The notes under the pieces were generated by a model. It searched no databases. It was not told the origin of the DNA and saw only the letters and a list, made by a program, of their open reading frames with translations. 64,000 nucleotides of DNA, from the NCBI GenBank assembly GCA_017936885.1, contig JAGBEO010000036.1:1-64000 (forward strand), written 5' to 3'. Origin of the DNA: Lachnospiraceae bacterium (lineage in GTDB: Bacteria > Bacillota > Clostridia > Lachnospirales > Lachnospiraceae). The position numbers were made by a program, and so were the translations under genes. Position 1 is the stretch's first letter. Each line of letters starts with the position of its first letter. This document shows, in pieces, positions 23,995 to 34,022 of the stretch.

Positions 23995-24981
23995 ATGAGG
24001 AAATTTACGATTATTCTAATGCTTTCGATGGTAATTTCATTATGCGGATGTGGAAGCACAGACGAATCTGAAACATCACAAATACAGAATGAAAGTATAG
24101 CCGAACCGGAAATGTCCGAAAAGCCACAGGAAACCCAAGCCGGGAACGAACTATCCCAAATGCAGACTGACAATGCCGTCAGTGATGTGGTACAAGGAGG
24201 CCCCTATGGTGAGATTTCTTTTTCCCTGCCTGACGGATGGAGTTATGAATTATGCCCGATCGACAGCGATAGCATAATGTGCGGTATGTATGGCATTCAT
24301 TTTTATCCGGAGAGTGTGACAGAAGGTTATATAGAGCTTGTCTACATGGATTCCTTCGGCGTCTGTGGAACAGGGCTTGAAACAGAAAACGCAATGATTG
24401 CAGGAAATACAGCAGATATCGGAACCTATGACGGTCATACGTACTGGGATTTTATTTCATTCCGGGATGAATATGAGGGAATCGTTGCCTTAACCTATTC
24501 TGTGGATACATGGTGGAGCGAGTACGGCGATCAGGTGATGGATATTTTGAATACGGTGTCATTTAACCCCAATGTGAAAGCGGGCGGTGCATATATTTAC
24601 CACGAGGAATCGGAGAACGATGAAATCGGTCTGTATTTTTCCCTGAAAAATATATCTTCCACAGGGGCAACTATCTGTTTTCGCCTGTATGATCCGGATG
24701 CCCCGACAGGAGAATTGTACTACGGCGATGATTTTGTGTTCGAAGTACAGAAAAATGGCAGATGGGAAGAAATTCCGGTTATTGTAGAAGGAGATTACGC
24801 TTTTCATGATATCGCATATACGATTACTGCCGGGGATGGAATAGAACAGGAAATGGATTGGAAATGGCTGTATGGAGAACTGGCACCGGGTGAGTACCGG
24901 ATCGGGAAGTGTGTCAATGACTTTAGAAAGACAGGAGACTTTGACTCATATATGATGTATGCGCATTTTATCTTGAACTAA
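23995..24981 (+). CDS. Lipoprotein of unknown function
   Basis: A 328-residue protein with a lipoprotein leader: MRKF, hydrophobic stretch, lipobox LCGC with Cys19. A polar Ser/Glu/Gln-rich linker runs to about residue 65, followed by a beta-rich exterior domain with several Trp/Tyr positions and a C-terminal half resembling an immunoglobulin-like or DUF-type fold (LYFSLKNISSTGATICF). Start 23995 has GGGAG nearby; the reading frame is open further up, but the leader fixes the start. It is the last gene before the kinase cluster and follows the paralogue genes by 116 bases. Confidence 0.8.
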   Translation: MRKFTIILMLSMVISLCGCGSTDESETSQIQNESIAEPEMSEKPQETQAGNELSQMQTDNAVSDVVQGGPYGEISFSLPDGWSYELCPIDSDSIMCGMYGIHFYPESVTEGYIELVYMDSFGVCGTGLETENAMIAGNTADIGTYDGHTYWDFISFRDEYEGIVALTYSVDTWWSEYGDQVMDILNTVSFNPNVKAGGAYIYHEESENDEIGLYFSLKNISSTGATICFRLYDPDAPTGELYYGDDFVFEVQKNGRWEEIPVIVEGDYAFHDIAYTITAGDGIEQEMDWKWLYGELAPGEYRIGKCVNDFRKTGDFDSYMMYAHFILN

Positions 24982-25018
24982 AATTCAAATTTATCCGGTT
25001 GTTTCGGAAGAACTTTTT

Positions 25019-25061
25019 AAAAGGCAGTTTATTTTCAGGAATGAAAATGGACTGCCTTTTT
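25019..25061 (+). terminator. Terminator after the lipoprotein gene
   Basis: AAAAGGCAGT (25019-25028) pairs with ACTGCCTTTT (25051-25060) followed by another T. The loop can form a second small stem. It ends the 22.8-25 kb transcript. Confidence 0.85.
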
Positions 25062-25088
25062 GCGTCGGAAAGTTCCATATTTCTTGTA

Positions 25089-25117
25089 TTGATATCTAGT
25101 TAATGGTACAATATAGA
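25089..25117 (+). promoter_or_regulatory. Vegetative promoter before the hybrid kinases
   Basis: TTGATA (25089-25094), a 17-base spacer and TATAGA (25112-25117), about 70 bases before the GTG start at 25187. Confidence 0.6.
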
Positions 25118-25186
25118 ACATATGATATTTCCGAAAAATATGATTCCGATTTTCGACAAAATATAATCAGTGTGGAGAAGTAAAGT

Positions 25187-28100
25187 GTGAAAACAAGAGA
25201 ATATGAAATGATACTCGATGCACTTCAGATGACAGGGGTTTATGTCATACGAGAGGATAATCATAAAATTCTATATTACAATAAGCGGGTCAAAGAAGTT
25301 GCGCCGAACATTGAAGAAGGAATGGTCTGTCATGAACTGTGGAAGGGTACATGTGAGAATTGTCCGCTGCTTCATATCGGAGATGACAAGGTAGCTCATT
25401 CCGTTAATTATGATGATCCCTTTGGCAAGGCAGTGGAGATTGCAGCAACACGAATCCTGTGGGAGGATACGATTCCTGCCTTTATGATTGTGGTCACTCC
25501 TTATGCAGAGAGTGCAAATTATGTGTATCATAAGGTTCTGCGCGGAAATTTAAGCACAGACAGTTTCGATATGATTAAAGTGGATGATGAAGAAATTGTG
25601 GATTTGAGAGAACATCTGTCTTCACTTGCAGATTGGTTCGAGGGTGTTGCTTTGAAAGGGTACATCTATGAAGAAGATGTAGAGCGATATCGGAAATTTG
25701 TGCAGATAGCAAGGATGAAAGAGGAATTGCGAAACGGCGCTAAAATGCTGAGCTGTATCTATCGCCGCAGAGAAAATGACAGATTCAGATGGCATACGCT
25801 AGAAATTGTTCCGGACGTTGATTATACGGATGAAAATCAGAATGTTATGATTTATGTGAAAGATGTTCATGATCTTTTCAGAGACGGACTGGAGAGGGAA
25901 GAGCTCAACATCAGAAATCAGGAAATCATCAATTCACTGGGAGAGGTAAATTTTGCAATTTATGTTGTGGATTTACAGAGCGGCGGCGTTGACATAGTGC
26001 GTACCACGGAACTGGTCAGAAAAGTTATGGGGACGGACATTTTTATATGGGATAATGTCTTTAAAGGCAAAGCTGCCGATTATATAGCGGTGGAGGATCA
26101 GAAGGAATTTGCTCATAAGTTTTCGCTTGCTGCCATGAGGCAGGCCTGGAAGAGCGGTGAAAAGAAAAGGACATTCCTGTGTCAGGCATTGTTGTACGGC
26201 GAATGGCGGTATATCTCTGTCTCGGCCTATTTTAAAGAAAGTCAAAAACAGGGTGGCTATGCGATTCTTGCCTTTCAGGATGTGGATGAACGGACGAAAA
26301 AAGAGATGGAGCGTACCCGGAACGACCGAAGAATGGCTGCTATTATCAAATCGAGATACAGTATTTTGAATACGGTGGATCTGGAAACCGGAGTATGTGA
26401 ACGAATTTATCTTGGAGAAGGCAATTCCGGCAGGCGTGTGGAAGGTGATTACAGCTATTATATTCAAATGGCGTTGGATGAGTCTGTTGCGGAAGCAGAC
26501 AAAGAAAAATTCGAAAATATGTTTTTACTTGAAAATTTGCGTAGAAAGGCGGAAAATATACAGGATTTTAAAGAAGAGATATGTCAGTATCGGCACAAAG
26601 GCACTCCAGTGTTATGGGTGGAGGAACATGTGTTGTATATACGGCAGGGAAATAAAACGGTTGTGAATATCTTGGGACGCGATATCACTTCGGAAAAACT
26701 GGCGGAGGAATATGCATACAGAGATTCGCTGGAAAAAGTGTCTATTATCAACAGTTTAAGCAGTATGTTTTTTGCCACATATTATATGGATCTGGAGCAT
26801 GATTCGTTCAGACCCGTGACACAGAAAGCAGAAGTCGGCAATGTTTTAGGTGATGAGAGAAACTGCACGCAGGCACTCCATGTGTATGCACAGAACTTTA
26901 TCCATCCGGATGATCAGGAAGAGTATCTGGAACAGCTCAACACGCAGAATTTGCTTGGTACACTGAGCAAAGAGCATCCGATCAAGGCTTTTGAGTACCG
27001 TATGGTGCCGGATGAGCATAACAGGAGGGCTTGGATTCGTGCGACCGTTGTATTGGCTGAAACGGCAGATGACGGCAGACCCAAACGGGCATTGTATGTG
27101 GCACAGGACGTGACGGAAAGTAAGCTGAGGGAAGAGCAGGAACAGCAGGCATTAAAAGAAGCATGCGAGTCGGCAAATCATGCCAATAAAGCCAAGAGTG
27201 AGTTCATGTCCAGGATGAGCCATGATATCAGGACGCCGATGAATGCGATTATCGGAATGACGGCGATTGCAGGGCAGTATCTGGACGATCAGGAACGTGT
27301 GGCAGATTGTCTGGGCAAAATTACGGTTTCCAGCAGACATCTTCTGTCGCTCGTCAATGAAGTTCTTGATATGAGTAAGATAGAATCCGGAAAGATAGAT
27401 CTGGCAGAGGAAGAAATCAATCTGTCTGACCTGATCGAAAATATAGTAACGATGATACGCCCTTCCATAGAGGAGAAGCAACAGAATCTCGATGTGCGTA
27501 TCGTGAATGTGGAGCATGAGCAGGTGATCGGTGACTCCATGAGATTGCAGCAGATTTTTATGAATATATTGAGTAATGCAGTGAAGTATACTCAGCCGGG
27601 CGGAAAGATTGAGGTGGAAATTAACGAGAAAGCCCCCGACACATATGGTTATGGATGTTTTGAATTTATTTTCCGGGATAATGGGATCGGGATGAGTCGG
27701 GAGTTTCAGGAAAAGCTGTTTGAGCCTTTCAGCCGGGCGGAGGATTCAAGAGTCAGTAAGATTGAAGGAACCGGTCTTGGCATGACCATCGCAAGAAATA
27801 TTGCCCGCAGGATGAATGGTGATATTACGGTGGAGAGTAAGATCGGCCAGGGCACACAGTTTGTTGTTATGTTGTCTTTCAGACTTTTGGATACAACCGC
27901 ACCGGATACGGCAAAGATCGAGGGAATCGATGAAGGTTCCAAACCACAGGAAACGAAACGGCTTAGCAAAATAGTACAGGCAGGGAAACGAATTTTGCTG
28001 GTGGAAGACAATGAGCTGAACCGGGAGATTGCGGAAGAGATTATCGGTCAGACCGGGGTCATTGTGGAATGCGCCGGAAACGGCAGGGAAGCTCTGGAGC

Positions 28101-28360
28101 GATTTGAGAAAATGGGCGAGAACTACTATGACATGATATTTATGGATATTCAAATGCCCGTTATGAACGGATATGAAGCAACTGCTGCAATCCGGAAACT
28201 TCCCCGTGCAGATGCTGCGGGGATTCCGATCGTTGCCATGACAGCGAATGCGTTTGCGGAAGATATACGGCAGAGTAAGAATGCAGGGATGAATGAACAT
28301 CTTACCAAACCACTGGATGTAGAACGGTTGATGAAGTGTATGGAAAGATGGTTGACTTAG
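25187..28360 (+). CDS. Hybrid histidine kinase with PAS domains, soluble
   Basis: A 1057-residue protein with GTG start (GGAG upstream). No membrane segments. The N-terminal PAS-like domain (1-110) contains CHELWKGTCENCP, a Cys-rich motif often seen in such PAS domains. Further PAS-like sensor segments occupy roughly 120-650. The HisKA dimerisation domain has SHDIRTPMNAIIGM with His679; the ATPase follows (NILSNAVKYT, GTGLGMTIARN). The C-terminal receiver has ILLVEDNELNREIA and phospho-acceptor D987 in FMDIQMPVMNG. There is no DNA-binding or enzymatic output, so its phosphate must pass to another protein. First of three similar kinases in tandem. Confidence 0.93.
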   Translation: MKTREYEMILDALQMTGVYVIREDNHKILYYNKRVKEVAPNIEEGMVCHELWKGTCENCPLLHIGDDKVAHSVNYDDPFGKAVEIAATRILWEDTIPAFMIVVTPYAESANYVYHKVLRGNLSTDSFDMIKVDDEEIVDLREHLSSLADWFEGVALKGYIYEEDVERYRKFVQIARMKEELRNGAKMLSCIYRRRENDRFRWHTLEIVPDVDYTDENQNVMIYVKDVHDLFRDGLEREELNIRNQEIINSLGEVNFAIYVVDLQSGGVDIVRTTELVRKVMGTDIFIWDNVFKGKAADYIAVEDQKEFAHKFSLAAMRQAWKSGEKKRTFLCQALLYGEWRYISVSAYFKESQKQGGYAILAFQDVDERTKKEMERTRNDRRMAAIIKSRYSILNTVDLETGVCERIYLGEGNSGRRVEGDYSYYIQMALDESVAEADKEKFENMFLLENLRRKAENIQDFKEEICQYRHKGTPVLWVEEHVLYIRQGNKTVVNILGRDITSEKLAEEYAYRDSLEKVSIINSLSSMFFATYYMDLEHDSFRPVTQKAEVGNVLGDERNCTQALHVYAQNFIHPDDQEEYLEQLNTQNLLGTLSKEHPIKAFEYRMVPDEHNRRAWIRATVVLAETADDGRPKRALYVAQDVTESKLREEQEQQALKEACESANHANKAKSEFMSRMSHDIRTPMNAIIGMTAIAGQYLDDQERVADCLGKITVSSRHLLSLVNEVLDMSKIESGKIDLAEEEINLSDLIENIVTMIRPSIEEKQQNLDVRIVNVEHEQVIGDSMRLQQIFMNILSNAVKYTQPGGKIEVEINEKAPDTYGYGCFEFIFRDNGIGMSREFQEKLFEPFSRAEDSRVSKIEGTGLGMTIARNIARRMNGDITVESKIGQGTQFVVMLSFRLLDTTAPDTAKIEGIDEGSKPQETKRLSKIVQAGKRILLVEDNELNREIAEEIIGQTGVIVECAGNGREALERFEKMGENYYDMIFMDIQMPVMNGYEATAAIRKLPRADAAGIPIVAMTANAFAEDIRQSKNAGMNEHLTKPLDVERLMKCMERWLT

Positions 28361-28386
28361 AAATACAGAAATGTGAGGTATAGAAG

Positions 28387-31347
28387 ATGCAGGTAGGTAA
28401 TCAGGATAATCGTAAAAAAATAAGAGAAATTATACTGGCAGGAATTTTGTGTTTGTTTATCGTTATAGTATTTCTTAATTTTACGAGAAAAAACGATGAG
28501 CGTATTATTCAGCAGAATGCGAATTATGTTCAGGATGCTACCTTGCAGGTGGCTGAACGGATAGATGATATGCTTACTGCTGCGCAGAACAGTATTGTAA
28601 CTATGGCATATCTGTATGGGGATTCGCTGTATTCGCCCAAAGTAGATATACAGAAATTGAAAGAAATGCAGGATACTTCCCCTTTTGATTATATTGAATT
28701 TACGAATAAAGAGGGACTGAACACAAATGCCGGGGGAGAAACATCGGATGCAACGGACCGGGAGTATTATATAGAGGGAATGAAAGGAAATTCCGGTTCC
28801 CTTGTGACGCTTCACTCCAGAATTACAGATGAAACCTTGATGACTTTTTATTCTCCCGTATATTATCAGGGGGAACTTATCGGCGTATTAAACGGAATGT
28901 ATCGTGAAGAAAGAATGAAGGGAATTCTTTCTACTGAGTTTTTTGGAACACAGGCTAAAAATTATCTCTGTAAAAGTGACGGAACGGTCATATATAGCTG
29001 CGGCGCTGACAGCGTGCCGGAGAATATGTTAGAGACGTTCCCCGATACAATGAGGGTTTCGGAGGAGCAGTACGCGCAAATCAGGAAAACATTTGAGGAA
29101 CACGCTTCCTACGGGTATCGGTATGCCGGTACGCAGGGAACCGGAAATGCTTATCTCACAGGCATTCCGAACAGTGATTTTATGCTGATACAGACGTTCC
29201 CGTCGGCAGTTACCAACAACATGACCGATGTGGCCAACGCTGTCGGGATAGAACTTGAAATTCAGTTGATTGTGGCGTTCGCAATCTATATTACATGTCT
29301 TCTTTTGGCAAGATGGAAACAGAAGAAAGAATTGATATCGGAAAAACAGGAAATGTCCCAGATTGTAAGCGGAGTGACACAGTTGTTTGACCGTTTTGTA
29401 ATTGTGGATTTGGAGAAGGATACATATGGCTATCTGAAAAGCATGGAAGAAGGGCTGCCGCCGGAGGGAAAATATTCGGATCTGGTAGATTATTTCGCAC
29501 CGCGGTATGTCAAAGAAGAAGATGGGGTGGATATGTCTGTTGTGATTACAAAGGATTATATCCAAAAACATCTCAAAAAGAACACACCGTATTTGCAGTA
29601 TGAATACCGGATACAGCGCGAGAACCAGCAATGGGAAAATATGTCGATTTTGTGTCTGCGGCGGGATCACAAGGTACCGAAGCATGTTTTGCTGGCGATT
29701 CAGGACGTTACGATGCTGAAAGAAAATGAACTCCGTAACAGGATTGCCTTAAAGGACGCCTTTGAGGCAGCAGAAGAGGCGAACCATGCCAAGAGTGATT
29801 TCCTGTCTCATATGTCCCATGATATTCGTACGCCGATGAATGCGATTATGGGTATGACTGCGGTAGCAGCTATGAATATTGATGACAGGGAACGTCTTTT
29901 GGACTGTTTGAACAAGATTACGCTTTCCAGCCGTCATTTGCTGGCACTGATTAATGACGTGCTTGATATGTCCAAGATTGAAAGCGGAAGAGTTTCCTTG
30001 TCGGTAGAAGAATTTGAAATGTCACAGGCGGTAGAGAGCCTGTTAGCCATTATACATCCGCAGATACAGGCGAAAAACCAGAATCTGAAGGTCAGTGTTG
30101 CCAACATTACACATGAAGGTGTTATCGGAGACCCGTTACGTTTGCAGCAGGTATTTGTAAACATTATGGGCAATGCTGTGAAGTTTACACCGGAAGGGGG
30201 AACGATCACCTTCAGTATTCATGAAAAGCCTTCTCACATACAGGGAAGCGGGTGCTATGAATTTGTTTTCGAGGATACCGGAATCGGTATGAAAAAGGAG
30301 TTCTTAGATAAGATTTTTGAACCTTTTGCACGTGCGGAAGATACCGGCAGTCAGAATGTCGAGGGAACGGGGCTTGGAATGCCGATTGCCAGAAATATTG
30401 TCCGTATGATGAACGGAGATATACAGATTGAAAGTACGCCCGGAGTCGGCTCTAAGTTTACGGTAATGGTATATTTAAAGCTTCAGGATGTGGAAGAAGA
30501 TCATGCGGAGTGTCTGAAGGAACTGCGTGTACTGGTGGCGGATGATGAGCAGGATGCCTGCGAGAGTACCTGTGAGATATTAAATGGTATTGGAATGTAT
30601 GCCGAAGGCGTATTAAGCGGAGATGCGGCGATCGAGAGACTGGAGAATGCCCATGAAAATGCTGAGGAATACGCTGTTGTTATTTTGGACTGGAAGATGC
30701 CCGGCAAATGCGGTGTGGAGACAACCAGAGAAATACGTAAGAATCTGGGTAACGATGTTCCGATTATTATTCTCTCTGCCTATGACTGGTCTTCGATTGA
30801 ACAGGAGGCAAGAGATGCGGGAGTCAATGCCTTTATTGCCAAGCCGCTGTTTAAGTCGCGCCTGCTTTATGTGCTGAAATCCGTAATCGTGTCTCAGAAG
30901 GAAGAGGCGGTTTCGGATATTGATCAGTTCGAACAGTCGGATTACAGCGGAAAGAAAGTTCTTGTTGTGGATGATAATGACCTGAATATTGAAATTGCAG
31001 AGGAACTGCTGACACATGTGGGGATCGAGGTTGAAAAGGCGCGGGACGGAAAACAGGCAGTGGATACGCTCTACAGCAAGCCTGCGAATTATTACGACAT
31101 GGTGTTTATGGATATTCAGATGCCGGTTATGAACGGTTACGAGGCTGTCAGGGAAATCCGGGCATCTGGCAGGGAAGATCTAAGGACGATTCCCATTGTT
31201 GCCATGAGTGCGGATGCTTTTTCTGATGATATTCAGAAGGCTGCGGTATCCGGGATGAATGGTCATGTGGCTAAACCGATAGAACTTCCGAAACTGCTGG
31301 CAGCACTGGATAAATGGATCAAACCGGGCAGTGAGGAACTTGGATAG
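28387..31347 (+). CDS. Hybrid histidine kinase with extracellular Cache domain and two receivers
   Basis: A 986-residue membrane protein. A membrane span lies at about 14-33, an extracellular Cache-like sensor at 34-290 (TDREYYIEGMKG, YSPVYYQGELIGVLNG), and a second span at about 295-313. A cytosolic PAS-like segment precedes HisKA (MSHDIRTPMNA, His478) and the ATPase. Two receiver domains follow: the first with D768 in ILDWKMPG, the second with D909 in FMDIQMPVMNG. The AxGR/Cache sensor suggests a small extracellular ligand. It starts 26 bases after the first kinase, in one operon. Confidence 0.93.
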   Translation: MQVGNQDNRKKIREIILAGILCLFIVIVFLNFTRKNDERIIQQNANYVQDATLQVAERIDDMLTAAQNSIVTMAYLYGDSLYSPKVDIQKLKEMQDTSPFDYIEFTNKEGLNTNAGGETSDATDREYYIEGMKGNSGSLVTLHSRITDETLMTFYSPVYYQGELIGVLNGMYREERMKGILSTEFFGTQAKNYLCKSDGTVIYSCGADSVPENMLETFPDTMRVSEEQYAQIRKTFEEHASYGYRYAGTQGTGNAYLTGIPNSDFMLIQTFPSAVTNNMTDVANAVGIELEIQLIVAFAIYITCLLLARWKQKKELISEKQEMSQIVSGVTQLFDRFVIVDLEKDTYGYLKSMEEGLPPEGKYSDLVDYFAPRYVKEEDGVDMSVVITKDYIQKHLKKNTPYLQYEYRIQRENQQWENMSILCLRRDHKVPKHVLLAIQDVTMLKENELRNRIALKDAFEAAEEANHAKSDFLSHMSHDIRTPMNAIMGMTAVAAMNIDDRERLLDCLNKITLSSRHLLALINDVLDMSKIESGRVSLSVEEFEMSQAVESLLAIIHPQIQAKNQNLKVSVANITHEGVIGDPLRLQQVFVNIMGNAVKFTPEGGTITFSIHEKPSHIQGSGCYEFVFEDTGIGMKKEFLDKIFEPFARAEDTGSQNVEGTGLGMPIARNIVRMMNGDIQIESTPGVGSKFTVMVYLKLQDVEEDHAECLKELRVLVADDEQDACESTCEILNGIGMYAEGVLSGDAAIERLENAHENAEEYAVVILDWKMPGKCGVETTREIRKNLGNDVPIIILSAYDWSSIEQEARDAGVNAFIAKPLFKSRLLYVLKSVIVSQKEEAVSDIDQFEQSDYSGKKVLVVDDNDLNIEIAEELLTHVGIEVEKARDGKQAVDTLYSKPANYYDMVFMDIQMPVMNGYEAVREIRASGREDLRTIPIVAMSADAFSDDIQKAAVSGMNGHVAKPIELPKLLAALDKWIKPGSEELG

Positions 31348-31376
31348 CAGCAGACGGGTGAATAGAGGTAATAGAT

Positions 31377-33884
31377 ATGATAGGGAGAAAGAAAAGGGAA
31401 AGGAAAGTTACGGATAGAAATAAAAGTCCATTCTGGATATTGTTTTTACTGGCGCTGTTTGCGGCAGCCGGAATTGCGGGAAGTCGTATGGTCTTGTTGA
31501 AAAATGCAGACTATATGGGAAAGAAGCTTGTAGAGAGTTATGCCAAAGAGGAAGAACTGAACATAGGAATCTATGCTAATATGGTTCGGATCGGTATGTC
31601 TTATATCAACGATCAGACCGAAGACGGAGAGTCTCAGGAAAAAGTAGAGGAATGGATTACCAGCTATTTTGAGAAGACAAGAGATAGCATGGAGGGCAAC
31701 GATGCCGATGCCTATGCGGTTGTGGATGGCAAGGTCATTGCGGACAAACCGCAGAATGATATAGAATCCTATGATTATGCCAATGAAGTCTGGTATCGTC
31801 AGGCTATGGAGGCTCGGGGTGAAGTGATTTTAACAGATGTCTTCGAGGACTCTGTTTCCGGGTCACAGGTGATTACGATAGCAGCGGCGAACCCGGATAC
31901 GGGAAATGCGGTGGCATTTGATTTGTTCCCGGAGAATTTTGAAAAGAGTCATGAGGATTTGCAACTGTTTGAAAACAGCTCCTATTATGTCTGCGACTCT
32001 GTCGGTGAGGTGATTTTTCAACGGGCGTCTTTCGATGTATCAGAAGAGAAAGTCTTAGAGTATGTCAAGGAACTGTACAGAAAGATTGAGTCCGGCGAAA
32101 TGGATGAACCTAACAGTACGATCAGAGATTTGGACGGAAAAAAGCGTGGTGTATATTATTGCTATACAATGAGAGGTTGGCTCTGTATTCTTACCATACC
32201 GTTAGAGGCATTGTATGAGAATCTGTACGAGGTGTATATATATTATGCTGTGATTGCAATTGTGGCGGTAGTGATCATGGCGCTTATATGGATTCGCGAC
32301 CGCAGACTGCGCAGATACATTAAGGACAAGAATGACACCATACATATGCTTGGTAATTCTTATTATGCGATCTATCGGATCGAAATGGAGAGTAGCACCT
32401 ATGAAATGACCAAAGGCTCTGAGTATGTCCGCAAACGGCTTCCGTACAGCGGACCGTATGAGAATCTGTTGAATGTGCTTGTAAGCTGCATGGACAAGGA
32501 AACCGGGCAGGATTTTGCAAAGAGTTTTTCCATGGAAAATATTGTGGCACTGGCGAAGGAGGGAACCAAAGATTTTGGCGGGGATTTCCATCGCTTGTTC
32601 GGTGATGAGTACAGATGGGTGAATGTGCGTCTTGTTCAGGACCCGGTACACAGTCCGGGAGAGGCGGTGCTGTGTTTCCGTGAGGTAGAAGAAGAGAAGC
32701 AGCGTCAATTCCAGAGCATGAGCCTTATGGAGGATGCCTTGGCGGCAGCGGATGCCAGCGAAAAATCCCAGAAGCAGTTTTTCTCCAGTATGAGCCATGA
32801 TATGCGGACACCTTTGAATGTGATTATCGGAATGGCTGATTTGGGGCTGAGGAAGGAATGCAGCCGTGAGAAGATGGCGGAATATCTTGAGAAGATCAGT
32901 GTATCCAGTAAGCAGCTTCTGACGTTAATCAATGATATTCTGGAAATGTCCCGTCTGGAACAAGGAAAAATTGATTTGGATAACCGAGTCTTTAATGTGT
33001 GTGACACATTGAAGCTGTGTGTGGCGCCGTTTGAGATTCAGGCGGAAAATGAGGGCAAGAAGTTTGAGGTGAACATAGATGTTCAGGCGCCGATGGTCTG
33101 TGGTGACCCGTCAAGACTTACCCAGATTCTTAATAATCTGATATCCAATGCCGTGAAATTTACAGAGAGCGGAGACAGCATAACAGTTAATTTACGGCAG
33201 ATAAAAAGAAGCAAACACGGCAGGTATGTGTTTGTAGTCAAAGATACGGGTGCAGGTATGTCAGAGGAATTTTTGCCGCATTTGTATGAACCTTATGAAC
33301 GCGAGAAGCGTTTTGATGTCCAGAAAGTAACCGGAACCGGACTGGGAATGCCGATCGTGAAGAACCTTGTATCCCAAATGGGCGGGGAGATTACGGTGGA
33401 TAGTATATTAGGCAAAGGTACCCGGTTTGTCATTATGCTTCCGCTTTCCGTGAGCAGTTTAGAGCCTGTTACGGAAAAGGTGGAGAACGATTTCGGTAAA
33501 TTGGAAGGCAAACATGTTCTTCTTGCAGAAGACAATCCGCTCAACAGAGAGATTGTGACGGAACTTTTAAGCATGAAGGGAATGGAGATAAGTGTTGCCG
33601 AAAACGGCAGGGAGGCACTGGAAAAGTTCGCGGAGTCAGAAGAATTTTCATATGATGTCATATTGATGGATGTGCAGATGCCGGAAATGGACGGCTGCGA
33701 GGCGGCAGGAAAGATTCGTGCACTGAATCGTACGGATGCGAAAGTCGTTCCGATCATAGCGCTTACAGCGAATGCCTTCCCGGAGGATATCGCGCGTACG
33801 GCGGCAGCCGGGATGAATGCGCATCTTTGTAAGCCGATCGAGCCGGAGATTCTTTGGGCTACGCTGCAGCAGGTGCAGAATTAA
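31377..33884 (+). CDS. Hybrid histidine kinase with Cache sensor, one receiver
   Basis: An 835-residue membrane protein. A membrane span at about 19-43, an extracellular Cache-type domain (with ITIAAANPDTGNAVAFDL) to about 278, and a second span at about 284-304 precede a PAS-like segment. HisKA reads SMSHDMRTPLNVIIG with His474; the ATPase has NNLISNAVKFT; the receiver has D765 in LMDVQMPEMDG. It starts 29 bases after the second kinase. The three kinases share 35-50 percent style similarity in the kinase core by eye, suggesting duplication followed by sensor replacement. Confidence 0.93.
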   Translation: MIGRKKRERKVTDRNKSPFWILFLLALFAAAGIAGSRMVLLKNADYMGKKLVESYAKEEELNIGIYANMVRIGMSYINDQTEDGESQEKVEEWITSYFEKTRDSMEGNDADAYAVVDGKVIADKPQNDIESYDYANEVWYRQAMEARGEVILTDVFEDSVSGSQVITIAAANPDTGNAVAFDLFPENFEKSHEDLQLFENSSYYVCDSVGEVIFQRASFDVSEEKVLEYVKELYRKIESGEMDEPNSTIRDLDGKKRGVYYCYTMRGWLCILTIPLEALYENLYEVYIYYAVIAIVAVVIMALIWIRDRRLRRYIKDKNDTIHMLGNSYYAIYRIEMESSTYEMTKGSEYVRKRLPYSGPYENLLNVLVSCMDKETGQDFAKSFSMENIVALAKEGTKDFGGDFHRLFGDEYRWVNVRLVQDPVHSPGEAVLCFREVEEEKQRQFQSMSLMEDALAAADASEKSQKQFFSSMSHDMRTPLNVIIGMADLGLRKECSREKMAEYLEKISVSSKQLLTLINDILEMSRLEQGKIDLDNRVFNVCDTLKLCVAPFEIQAENEGKKFEVNIDVQAPMVCGDPSRLTQILNNLISNAVKFTESGDSITVNLRQIKRSKHGRYVFVVKDTGAGMSEEFLPHLYEPYEREKRFDVQKVTGTGLGMPIVKNLVSQMGGEITVDSILGKGTRFVIMLPLSVSSLEPVTEKVENDFGKLEGKHVLLAEDNPLNREIVTELLSMKGMEISVAENGREALEKFAESEEFSYDVILMDVQMPEMDGCEAAGKIRALNRTDAKVVPIIALTANAFPEDIARTAAAGMNAHLCKPIEPEILWATLQQVQN

Positions 33885-33940
33885 AGATGCGATGAATTAT
33901 TGCAGTATGATGCTATAAACGGCAGAATACAAGTGTTATT

Positions 33941-33975
33941 GGGGCACTCTACTTTACGTAGATTGCTCCTTTTTT
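33941..33975 (+). terminator. Terminator after the kinase operon
   Basis: GGGGCA (33941-33946) and TCTAC pair with GTAGA and TGCTCC (33964-33969), then six T residues. Confidence 0.82.
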
Positions 33976-34022
33976 CATGCTGTGATACAGTGTGAAAAAG
34001 GGGAGAAAGGATTGTTTAGGCT

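Noticed and set aside
26157-26666. Short plus-strand ORFs inside the first hybrid kinase
   Set aside because: Shadows of a long, motif-rich reading frame.
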